From IMG/VR virus record IMGVR_UViG_3300046543_000451, positions 1 to 64,000 of that record: a DNA stretch of 64,000 nucleotides; one strand, given 5' to 3'. Below, one piece after another: positions 57,551 through 64,000 of this stretch. Origin of the DNA: a virus. Under the pieces are notes generated by a model. That model ran no database searches. It was not told the origin of the DNA and saw nothing but the letters and a program-made list of their open reading frames with translations. Numbering within the stretch: the first letter of the stretch is position 1; each line of letters opens with the position of its first letter. Both the position numbers and the translations under genes were made by a program.

Positions 57551-59121
57551 CGGTTGAAGCGACCGAAGATCGCGTTGTTGATGAAGGCCGACTCGTTCCG
57601 GCGGTTGGCAAGGGTCACGGCTTCCTCCTTGCTGTACCGCTCGACCTCGATGCCTTCGAGCATCTTGGCGAGGTAGGCCGGGACGTACTCGGTCCCCGTG
57701 TTGAAGCGGAGGTACTCGCCGGGGCTCGTCTGAGCGTCTACGACGCCCTGTGACGGCCCGGAAACCGCGGCGAAGGACCCGGACACCGCTCGGATGTCCA
57801 TCGCCAGTCCAAGGGCGTCGATCTGGTCGTCGTGGCCCTTCGGGAAGTTGAGCATCTCGGCTTCGAGTTCGCCGCCCTTCAGCGAACGATGGTGATGGAC
57901 CCGGTGGGACTCGTAGCGGGCAGCCACCGACCGGGCCCGGGTCCGCTTGTCGATGTCGGTCTTGCGGCCGACCACCGGAAGCGTCGTCTCGTTGAGGAGG
58001 TCCTGTACCAAGGTGCTCTGGTGCTGGTTGGTCTCGATGATGATCTTGCTGATCCCGGGGAAGGCCGCAGCCCCGTCCTTGACGAACTGGCGATGGCCCG
58101 ACTCGGTCTTGACCCGGTAGGTTCCGAGGACCCAGTGCTCATGGAACTCGTCCTCCGCCACCACGACCCGGGCCGTCCAGTCGGCCCGCTCCCGTTCGCT
58201 GGACGCGAGGTCGACGCCCATGGTGAGGATGAAGCGCCGGTCTCGGGGCAGCTCGTCGAAGTAGTCGAACCAGTCCTTGCGGAAGATCAGGCCCTCGCGC
58301 TGACCCGAGATGTCGTTGAGGTACGAGCAGGCGAAGTTGTCCCAGCCGACGTCATCACGCTCGGCGTACAGCCGCTCCAAGGGCCAGACGTCCGGCCAGT
58401 AGCTCACGTCGTTGCCGTCGTCGTCGAGCGTGATGGCCGGGATGACGAGGTGCGGCCAGTGGTTGGTCTCGATCAGGCGCTCGTACAGGTCGCCCTCGAC
58501 CCAGCGCGTCCCGACGACGATGATCGAGGCGCCCTCGGCCGCCTGCGCCGGCTTCATCGTCTTCCAGAACCAGTCCTCGGTCTTCTCCCGGCGGTCGATG
58601 TTGTAGGTGTTCTCGGCGTCGAGGATGTCGTCGCAGAAGATGAGGTCGAAGCGCTTGGACACCGCCGACGAGTTGTTGACCCCGCCGGTCACCATCGTCC
58701 GGTCCTTCGACGTCGTCCAGCGGCTGCCCTTGCGGAGCCACTCGGCGTCCGACCACTTGGACTCGCCGCGGAGGTTGCCGAAGACGTCGCGGAACGCCTC
58801 GGACTCCGACAGGGTCCAGCGGATGGCGTTCGACATCGCCTCGGCCTTCTTGTCCTTCTGGCTGAACAGGCCGATGCGGATGTCCGCGTTCTTGGCGACC
58901 TGATGGGCCAGCCAGCCGGTCGTCAGGCTGGTGGTCTTGGTCGAGCCGCGGGGCGCCAGCACGACGCCGTTCTCGCGCTTGGCGATGCGCTCCTCGACGA
59001 ACTCGACCATCTGCCGGATGTGGGGCGCCGGCTTGTAGCCGAAGACGTACTCCTGAAAGGCGTAGTAGTCAGTCCTCGCCAACTGCTTCAGGAGGTTCCG
59101 ACGGAGCATCTCCCTGTCCAT
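57547..59121 (-). CDS. terL: Terminase large subunit, 524 aa
   Basis: ATPase motifs: Walker A APRGSTKTT (55-63), Walker B FDLIFCDD (158-165). Nuclease motifs: MGVDLASSE (about 305) and GHDDQIDALG near 448. This is a full-length packaging motor plus nuclease. It overlaps terS by 53 bases; an internal ATG four codons later is possible. The order terS-terL-portal is complete. Confidence 0.95.
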   Translation of the reverse strand: MDREMLRRNLLKQLARTDYYAFQEYVFGYKPAPHIRQMVEFVEERIAKRENGVVLAPRGSTKTTSLTTGWLAHQVAKNADIRIGLFSQKDKKAEAMSNAIRWTLSESEAFRDVFGNLRGESKWSDAEWLRKGSRWTTSKDRTMVTGGVNNSSAVSKRFDLIFCDDILDAENTYNIDRREKTEDWFWKTMKPAQAAEGASIIVVGTRWVEGDLYERLIETNHWPHLVIPAITLDDDGNDVSYWPDVWPLERLYAERDDVGWDNFACSYLNDISGQREGLIFRKDWFDYFDELPRDRRFILTMGVDLASSERERADWTARVVVAEDEFHEHWVLGTYRVKTESGHRQFVKDGAAAFPGISKIIIETNQHQSTLVQDLLNETTLPVVGRKTDIDKRTRARSVAARYESHRVHHHRSLKGGELEAEMLNFPKGHDDQIDALGLAMDIRAVSGSFAAVSGPSQGVVDAQTSPGEYLRFNTGTEYVPAYLAKMLEGIEVERYSKEEAVTLANRRNESAFINNAIFGRFNR

Positions 59122-59611
59122 CGGCTGGGTCTACCTCGCCACTTTCGAGCATGGCGAGCCCGCGCCGGATCGCGTCGATCGACATCGGCGTGTCTTCATT
59201 GAGCAGGCCCTCCTCGCCGGGCTGGCGCTCGGCGGCGGCGTCCGCGGTGAAGGTGCGGACCATCCCGGCGATCCCGAGCATATCGCGGGTCGAGACCTTG
59301 ATCTCGCCGGACTTCAGCGCCTTCTCGTACTGGGCGAGGTATTCCAGCCCGACCGACATGATCCGCTCGCGGGTCGCGATCTGGAACTTGGTCAGCTCGT
59401 CGAGCATGGCCTCGGTCGTCTTGATGCCGAGGGTCTCGCGGAACGTCCGGCGCTGGCCGGTCCAGTCCTCGCGGGCTCCTCGATCAGTGAGGAGCGACCG
59501 GGACATCCCGTACTTGTCGGCCAGATCGGTGTACGAGATCGGCGGCGAGCCGGCGTCGTAGATGTACTCGCGCTTGATGATCTCGTAGTCGTACTTCCGG
59601 TTTCGGGTCAT
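59069..59611 (-). CDS. terS: Terminase small subunit, 180 aa
   Basis: A basic start with a helix-turn-helix (SYTDLADKYGMSRSLLTDRG) expected to bind DNA, a helical centre for oligomerisation and an acidic Pro-rich end for binding TerL. Directly upstream lies a dense GTGACAGT repeat cluster that could be its recognition site. ATG at 59611 with AAGGAAAG upstream. Confidence 0.85.
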   Translation of the reverse strand: MTRNRKYDYEIIKREYIYDAGSPPISYTDLADKYGMSRSLLTDRGAREDWTGQRRTFRETLGIKTTEAMLDELTKFQIATRERIMSVGLEYLAQYEKALKSGEIKVSTRDMLGIAGMVRTFTADAAAERQPGEEGLLNEDTPMSIDAIRRGLAMLESGEVDPADGQGDAPSEPPEAVGED

Positions 59612-59624
59612 CGTTCTTTCCTTG

Positions 59625-59747
59625 GTGACACTGCGGCGGGGACATCAGAGTGACAGTGGACACCACCCCCTTTAGGGGGTGTCACTGTGTCACTGTCCCC
59701 GGGTGACAGTATTAGTGACACTGTCACTGACTGTCACCAAGTGTCAT
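59625..59747. repeat. Cluster of GTGACAGT/ACTGTCAC repeats, possible pac/cos or origin
   Basis: In about 120 bases, eight or nine copies of GTGACA(C/G)T or its complement occur in both directions: 59625-59633, 59650-59658, tandem GTCACTGT at 59681-59696, 59702-59710, and a perfect AGTGACA-C-TGTCACT palindrome at 59714-59728. A CACCCCC/GGGGGTG hairpin (59664-59681) lies inside. The right end overlaps the last codons of the ATPase gene. Iterons beside terS suggest a packaging site; an operator or origin is also possible. Confidence 0.6.
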
Positions 59748-61127
59748 TGGGAGCCTCTCCCATTTGCTCGAAGGAAGCCGGTTGAACATCCTGCCCGAGT
59801 AGCGGTACAGAACCCGTTTCACGCTCGGAACGGAGTAGAGAACGATCTTCGACAACTCCTCGACGGTCAGGTTGGAGCCGTCCAGAGCGTCATAGATCAA
59901 CTCCCGAAGACGGACCGGCTCGGCACGCTCGGTGACACTGTCCTCGACTGTCTCTACGACCTCGTCCCGGTGGAACGTGATGTGCTCGTAGATGCCGCTC
60001 TCGGGGGCCGGCGGGTCGTAGCTGATCTTCACCGCCTGCGGCTCGACCTTGCCGAGCAGGGCATCGGGCTTGGTGTTCTTCATCACGATGACCCGCTCGC
60101 CGATCCCCTCGGACTGGGCGTACAGGCTGTACGAGCCGCGGGCGTTGTCGCGCTTGCGGACGGCTCCGAACTCGCGCTCGGCACCGCCCTTGATGTTCGC
60201 GCCGGTCACGTGGTCGATGAGGATGTTGGTCGTCCCGAACGAGCGGAGGATTTCGTACAGCTCGTCGACCGGGGCGTTGATGTTGTCGCCGTGGTCACGA
60301 GTCGCTCGGCCGACGGGGCTCACGACCACCAGTTCGATCGCGTTGGCGGCGACGTAGTTGCCGATCTCGTCCGCCACGTCATACAGGGGCCGGGCCATCC
60401 GCTTGTAGTGGTACGCCGCCGCCAGATCGACGCGGTAGGCGTTGCGGATCGCGTAGAGCCGGACCTGCTCCTCCTCCTTGCCCTCGTCCCAGTCGAGGAC
60501 CAGCGAGCAGTACGGTCGCGACGGCATCCAGCCCGGGACGATCTCGTGACCCGAGCAGGCCGCCACGATCAAGCCGTCGACCAGCGTCGTCTTGCCGGCG
60601 CTGCCCGGGCCGAAGATCGACATCGTCCGGCCCTCGCGGATGCGGCCGTTGAACACGAACGGAGGCTGCTGCTCCACGCGCTGGAAGGACATGGTCGAGA
60701 AGGTTCCGTTGTTGGCTCCGGCGTTGGCCTGCTTCGCCCGACCGATCAGGTAGACGATCCGGCGGGCCCAGTCCAGCTTCGCCCCGCCGAGCGTTTCGGT
60801 CAGGCGGGAGACGCAGGTGTTGAAGTTGGTGCCGCCGTTGGCTCCGACCGAGTGACTGAAGACCAGCCAGTCGAGGTCGCCGAAAGCGTTGACGTGGTTC
60901 GGGGCGTAGACCGTCAGGAGGGCAGCCGGGTCCTTGGCCCCGAAGTCGAGCCGCGATAGGACGAGGTGCCACGACTTGTCCGGCGCTTCGAGGCCCCATG
61001 ATCGGAAGCCGACCTTCAGGAACTCGCAGTCGGTCAGGGCATCGCCGGGGGGCGGCGTCCATGAGCCGTTCTGGAGGGCTACGGCGAGGTCGGATCGGAC
61101 GGCAAGCAGGTCTTCGGCGATGGTCAT
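59724..61127 (-). CDS. RepA-like hexameric ATPase/helicase, 467 aa
   Basis: Walker A GPGSAGKTT (173-181) and SLVLDWDEG (about 208-216) mark a RecA-like AAA_25/RepA fold. IELVVVSPVGRAT and NILIDHVTGANIKGG supply further ATPase strands. A 160-residue N-terminal domain and a C-terminal winged-helix-like end (SNLTVEELSKIVLYSVPSVK) flank it. It is coupled to the primase-polymerase and likely forms its helicase partner. Confidence 0.8.
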   Translation of the reverse strand: MTIAEDLLAVRSDLAVALQNGSWTPPPGDALTDCEFLKVGFRSWGLEAPDKSWHLVLSRLDFGAKDPAALLTVYAPNHVNAFGDLDWLVFSHSVGANGGTNFNTCVSRLTETLGGAKLDWARRIVYLIGRAKQANAGANNGTFSTMSFQRVEQQPPFVFNGRIREGRTMSIFGPGSAGKTTLVDGLIVAACSGHEIVPGWMPSRPYCSLVLDWDEGKEEEQVRLYAIRNAYRVDLAAAYHYKRMARPLYDVADEIGNYVAANAIELVVVSPVGRATRDHGDNINAPVDELYEILRSFGTTNILIDHVTGANIKGGAEREFGAVRKRDNARGSYSLYAQSEGIGERVIVMKNTKPDALLGKVEPQAVKISYDPPAPESGIYEHITFHRDEVVETVEDSVTERAEPVRLRELIYDALDGSNLTVEELSKIVLYSVPSVKRVLYRYSGRMFNRLPSSKWERLPMTLGDSQ

Positions 61128-61906
61128 GCCGCGACGCTTTCGGCGTCGAGGGCGGACTCGATCGTCTGGTGGACCTCGTGACGCTCCAGACCGGACTCGA
61201 TCCCGGCAGTCGTCAGGACCCGGCGGGCTGATGCAGCCGGGACGCCCTCCTCGACCGCCCGGCGCATGGCCCAGTAGAGGTAGTTGTTGCGGCTGCCCTC
61301 GCCGGCGCTGATGACCGAGCCCGCCAGACGGCCGAGGACGGCCACCACGTCGTCAGGGGTCGCCAAGCGCGTCGGCAGGGTCTTGCGGAGCGTGGCGGGC
61401 CGTTCTAGGAGCCCACGGAGCCAATCCGGGGCCTCCGGCAACTCCAGCCGGTCCGGCAGGTAGCTCCAGCGGTACATCTGATCGGTGAAGGACGGGCAGA
61501 CGAGGATGAAGCCGCCGCGGGACTTCAGCTCCCCGATGTGCTTCCCGTCGAGGTACAGGTAGCGCGTCCCGTCGACCCCGGTCGGCTTGGTCAGGATGTG
61601 CCAGCCGCCGCGGCCGGTCGAGGCCAGCGGAGCCTCGGTGACCGCCGTGTGCTCCTCGGCGTACTTCGCGAAGTCCTCGACGTGGTCGACCTCGATGTCC
61701 CATGCGTCGAACGACTCGCCGCAGACAAGGCCCATGTTCCGCTCGGGATCGCCGAAGTACTGCTCGATCATCGAGGAGTCGGTCGTGGCGTCTTTCTGCC
61801 AGCCGGCGAACATCGGTCGCTTCTCACCGGCCCAGACGGGGAATGATCTCCAGCCTGCGCGAGCGTAGAACTGAGCCCATGCGATAGAAGGGTTGGGCTG
61901 CTGCAT
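61124..61906 (-). CDS. Primase-polymerase (AEP superfamily), 260 aa
   Basis: YARAGWRSFPVWAGEKRP opens a PrimPol-type domain. FDAWDIEVDHV holds the DxE/DxD metal site, TGRGGWHILTKP the His motif, and ELKSRGGFILVCPS the final core strand. ATG at 61906 is chosen because GAGGG lies 9 bases upstream. A longer frame to TTG 62032 reads low-complexity sequence over a hairpin leader. It makes primers and may extend them. Confidence 0.85.
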   Translation of the reverse strand: MQQPNPSIAWAQFYARAGWRSFPVWAGEKRPMFAGWQKDATTDSSMIEQYFGDPERNMGLVCGESFDAWDIEVDHVEDFAKYAEEHTAVTEAPLASTGRGGWHILTKPTGVDGTRYLYLDGKHIGELKSRGGFILVCPSFTDQMYRWSYLPDRLELPEAPDWLRGLLERPATLRKTLPTRLATPDDVVAVLGRLAGSVISAGEGSRNNYLYWAMRRAVEEGVPAASARRVLTTAGIESGLERHEVHQTIESALDAESVAA

Positions 61907-62035
61907 GACGGGACCCTCGGTGACAGGTTGAGGGCGAGTTGGGGGATCAAGGGTCACCGCCTCGATCCCCCGCCCTCGCGTAGGCGGCCCGACCGTCGCC
62001 GGGGTGACGCTTACGTTACAACCGGATGTCAACGA
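61907..62035 (-). promoter_or_regulatory. Leader of the primase gene with TTGACA and large hairpin
   Basis: On the minus strand TTGACA lies at 62027-62032, 4 bases after the upstream stop. A bulged hairpin then spans 61930-61977: GGGGGATC/GATCCCCC (61941-61948 with 64-71) and GAGGGC/GCCCTC outside it. No convincing -10 box is at 17 bases. A regulated leader is inferred. Confidence 0.4.
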
Positions 62036-62344
62036 TCATTGCGGCAGCAACGGCATCGGCTCGTGGACCGAGGGATGCTCGGAGTGCCACGCGAGGGCGG
62101 CGTCAATCCGAGCATCGGACTCGTCACGCATGATCTTCGCCCGCCGGGCCTCGATGGCGGCGAGGTGAACCGAGTTCAGGTGCTGGCCGCAATAACCCTT
62201 GCCGTCGACCGTGCCGATCCCCCAGTGGTCACACTGGCGGTTCTCGTCGAGCATGGACGAGCACTGGCCGATCGCGACTCGGCGGGCCTTCTCGCAGGCG
62301 GCCTTGGACGTGAACTCGCAGACGCTGTGGCCCTTGTGCGCCAC
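62036..62344 (-). CDS. Cysteine/histidine-rich zinc-binding protein, 102 aa
   Basis: Six Cys and several His (HSVCEFTSKAACEKARR, GQCSSM, RQCDHWG, GYCGQH) can bind two zinc ions, with a helical C-terminus. This C-x-x-H-like pattern is common in small phage zinc proteins. GTG start shares a base with the upstream TAG. Role unknown. Confidence 0.6.
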   Translation of the reverse strand: MAHKGHSVCEFTSKAACEKARRVAIGQCSSMLDENRQCDHWGIGTVDGKGYCGQHLNSVHLAAIEARRAKIMRDESDARIDAALAWHSEHPSVHEPMPLLPQ

Positions 62345-62766
62345 TAGACCTCGATCCGCCCCTCGCGGATGCCGCGGATGAACTCGTCCACGAAGAACTG
62401 GTCCATGTCGAGGTGCTCGGCGAAATCCCGGCCTGCCTTGGGCGCCGTTGGACCACCGGAGCCGTAGGCGAACAGGCCGCTAGCCGCATGACCGAAGTAC
62501 ATCGTGCCGGGCACTCCGGGCTTCGCGACGTGGAGGGTGGTGCTCGTGGTACTCAGCGTGTAGCCGCTCACGGTGCCCGAGAAGACGTCTGAGGCACCGT
62601 CCGAGATGGTCAGCGTCTCGCCGAGGAGCCCGGAGTGGACGCCGGGGATCGTGATGGTCGCGTCACCTGATCCGCCAAGACCGTAGTTGATGCTGAAGTC
62701 ATCAGGCGGGATGGCCGTCATCGACCCGGCGGTGATCTTGAAGTCCTTGGCCGTGATCTTCTTCAT
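62344..62766 (-). CDS. Beta-rich protein with shared C-terminal tag, 140 aa
   Basis: The first 110 residues look like an Ig/jelly-roll domain (DATITIPGVHSGLLGETLTI). The last 23 residues (HLDMDQFFVDEFIRGIREGR and IEV) match the end of the next upstream gene (62763-63080). Placed next to replication genes, it may be an assembly or regulatory protein. Function unknown. Confidence 0.6.
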   Translation of the reverse strand: MKKITAKDFKITAGSMTAIPPDDFSINYGLGGSGDATITIPGVHSGLLGETLTISDGASDVFSGTVSGYTLSTTSTTLHVAKPGVPGTMYFGHAASGLFAYGSGGPTAPKAGRDFAEHLDMDQFFVDEFIRGIREGRIEV

Positions 62767-63080
62767 ACCTCGATCCGGCCTTCCCGCATCCCCCGGACGA
62801 AGTCGTCGATGAAGAACCGGTCGAGATCGAAGTCGTCGGTCGGCACGACCTTCACACGGCCGCTGAACGAGCCAGTGACGGCTCCTGCCACCCTCATCGT
62901 CCCGGCCGTTCCAGTCGGGGGATCGGTGTACTCGTAGGTGAACGTGACCGTGTCGCCGTTCATCACCGTGATGGGGTCCGAGAAGACGATCTCGGTCGTC
63001 GCGGTCCCGGTCAAGCCGGTGAGGCTCCAGTCGATCTTGTCGCTGACGTCCTTGCCATCGACGTAGGTCTTCAGGCTCAT
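62763..63080 (-). CDS. Beta-rich protein with shared C-terminal tag, 105 aa
   Basis: ATG at 63080. A small beta sandwich (TEIVFSDPITVMNGDTVTFT) precedes the tag DFDLDRFFIDDFVRGMREGR and IEV, which is paralogous to that of the adjacent gene at 62344-62766. Tandem duplication with conserved ends is evident. Function unknown. Confidence 0.6.
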   Translation of the reverse strand: MSLKTYVDGKDVSDKIDWSLTGLTGTATTEIVFSDPITVMNGDTVTFTYEYTDPPTGTAGTMRVAGAVTGSFSGRVKVVPTDDFDLDRFFIDDFVRGMREGRIEV

Positions 63081-63280
63081 CCGACTTTCCTCACGACGAA
63101 GGTGGGCGAGACGTACTCGTGGGGGTTCTTGCGGTTCGGAGCCGGGCGGTAGGTGCCGTATTCCTCGTCGAAGGCGCATTCCGGGCAATACAGCGTCCCG
63201 CGGAAGACCTCTGGCCGGTGGGTCTCGCGGCCACAGCGGCACTTGAAGGGTCGTTCGCCGCGGATTTCGGGGTGGCTCAC
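63077..63280 (-). CDS. Zinc-ribbon protein, 67 aa
   Basis: CRCGRE and CPEC form a ribbon in the first half. GTG at 63280 has CTGGAG 9 bases upstream, but this site is part of a hairpin (63287-63343). The longer frame to 63319 would overprint that hairpin. Function unknown. Confidence 0.6.
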   Translation of the reverse strand: MSHPEIRGERPFKCRCGRETHRPEVFRGTLYCPECAFDEEYGTYRPAPNRKNPHEYVSPTFVVRKVG

Positions 63281-63286
63281 GCCGGG

Positions 63287-63343
63287 ATACTCCAGTAAGC
63301 CTTCGCGACACGAAGGCAAGCAGACCCGCTCGCTGGGGAGTAT
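63287..63343 (-). promoter_or_regulatory. Nested hairpin covering the ribosome site of 63077-63280
   Basis: An outer stem ATACTCC (63287-63293)/GGAGTAT (63337-63343) encloses a 7-bp stem GCCTTCG/CGAAGGC (63299-63305, 63311-63317). On the mRNA the CTGGAG ribosome site lies in the outer stem and would be masked. This resembles the HNH ribosome-site hairpin. Confidence 0.5.
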
Positions 63344-63353
63344 CGCATGGATG

Positions 63354-63644
63354 TCAAGTTCGCTCCCTCACCTTGTCGATGAACGATTGCAGGACGTCGT
63401 CAGGACGGGTGTAGGTGAAGGTCGGGGACCACTCTGGAATCAGGCAAGCCTCGCCAACCTCGTCGAAGGCCGAGGACGTGACCTTCATCACGACACTAGC
63501 AAAGCGGTCCCGATCCATCTGGATGTCGACCACCTCGGCGTCCTCGGGCCAGTCCGACGTGAGCGCCGACATCGGGTGACCCGCGAACATGCGCGATAGC
63601 AATGAGGGATGCAGGCGCACGATCACGATCCGGTTCTCGTTCAT
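63354..63644 (-). CDS. Hypothetical protein, 96 aa
   Basis: An alpha/beta protein (MNENRIVIVRLHPSLLSRMF) with an acidic centre. ATG overlaps the upstream stop. No family recognised. Confidence 0.6.
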   Translation of the reverse strand: MNENRIVIVRLHPSLLSRMFAGHPMSALTSDWPEDAEVVDIQMDRDRFASVVMKVTSSAFDEVGEACLIPEWSPTFTYTRPDDVLQSFIDKVRERT

Positions 63645-63907
63645 CTCAGGACGATGATCGCGGTGTTCCGGTCGAGGTCGAAGTCGACGGTCGAGACGAG
63701 GCCGCGGGTGTCCTTGTCGACGGTGACGGACTCGCCCTGCTGGGGCAGCCGCCAGCCCGCCGGCCAGTTGACCTCCTGTTCGATGCCCGGATCGTTCCAG
63801 ACCTGCTTGAAGCTGATGATGACCTTGGTGGCCGTGCGGAGCGGAACGTACTGCTCTCGTTCGAGCAGGAGCGAACCGGTCTCGGTCGCCGGTCGGCCCT
63901 TAGCCAT
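63641..63907 (-). CDS. Hypothetical protein, 88 aa
   Basis: ATG at 63907 overlaps the stop of the partial gene. The product is beta-rich with GRPATETGSLLLEREQYV at the start. A longer frame to 63958 overprints the upstream gene. Function unknown. Confidence 0.6.
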   Translation of the reverse strand: MAKGRPATETGSLLLEREQYVPLRTATKVIISFKQVWNDPGIEQEVNWPAGWRLPQQGESVTVDKDTRGLVSTVDFDLDRNTAIIVLR

Positions 63908-64000
63908 CGACCGTCTCGGTGTCGCCGGTCGTGTCGTCGAGCGGAGCATCCGTGACATCGGCCGCGAACTCGGGGGTGCCGTCGTTCGACAGCGATCCGG
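63900..64000 (-). CDS. 3' end of a further gene (partial)
   Basis: A frame entering from the right edge ends at TAA (63900-63902) with the acidic end DTTGDTETVDG. It overlaps the next ATG by 8 bases. The start and function lie outside the window. Confidence 0.5.
   Translation of the reverse strand, partial: GSLSNDGTPEFAADVTDAPLDDTTGDTETVDG

Noticed and set aside
61907-62032. TTG start at 62032 for the primase-polymerase
   Set aside because: It lies in TTGACA, has no ribosome site and adds low-complexity residues over a hairpin; ATG 61906 has GAGGG and starts just before the domain.
1-64000. tRNA genes, integrase and attachment sites
   Set aside because: I saw no cloverleaf-like sequence, tyrosine or serine recombinase motifs, or att-like repeats; a tRNAscan run would be needed to exclude tRNAs fully.

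Overview
The window is a 64-kb piece of a GC-rich (roughly 63-65% by eye) tailed dsDNA phage of siphovirus type. The evidence is a head-tail set in phage order (small and large terminase, HK97-like portal, prohead protease with scaffold, major capsid protein, connector proteins, tail tube, frameshifted tail chaperones, 1245-residue tape measure, tail hub proteins). Nearly every gene is packed with ATGA or GTGA overlaps. Host identity is not visible. Flp/TadE-like pilin genes and an RlpA-like barrel would fit an actinobacterial or Chloroflexota host, but that is inference. No integrase, tRNA, CRISPR array or DNA polymerase was found, so the genome continues outside the window.

Two convergent arms meet at 19166/19167 with no space between the stop codons. 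The rightward arm (1-19166) is an early/accessory arm. It starts with about 25 small genes, many with zinc ribbons, grouped behind four similar leaders that each carry a hairpin followed by an ACTGGAG ribosome site. It then holds an SSB, a MoxR/CobS-like AAA ATPase, a Mom-like DNA-modification enzyme and a VWA protein in one overlapping operon. A recombination block follows: Cas4/RecB-like exonuclease, HNH-AP2 homing endonuclease, putative ssDNA-annealing protein, HNH nuclease and RusA resolvase. The arm ends with a LamG fragment and a secreted double-psi beta-barrel protein.

The leftward arm, read from the right end, starts with small zinc-ribbon and unknown genes, a primase-polymerase and a RepA-like ATPase. 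Terminases and portal follow, with a dense cluster of GTGACAGT repeats beside terS that could be a packaging or replication site. Between portal and capsid protease sits an unusual cassette of about 18 kb. It holds a sugar-nucleotide epimerase, an asparagine-synthetase-like amidotransferase without its glutaminase domain, four glycosyltransferases, an SGNH esterase, a hexapeptide acyltransferase and a secreted QExxH metalloprotease. These are mixed with Ig-like, LamG and giant repeat structural proteins. A fifth glycosyltransferase lies just before the protease. Capsid, connector and tail genes follow, interrupted by an HNH gene whose ribosome site is locked in a hairpin. The arm ends in a cluster of small membrane proteins that includes a Flp-type prepilin and a TadE-like pseudopilin next to two holin-like proteins.

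Together the genes describe a lytic-type siphovirus that appears to modify its own DNA, to carry surface-glycan chemistry and long repetitive adhesins, and to encode pilin-like envelope proteins next to its likely lysis genes. Functions of most small genes are unknown.
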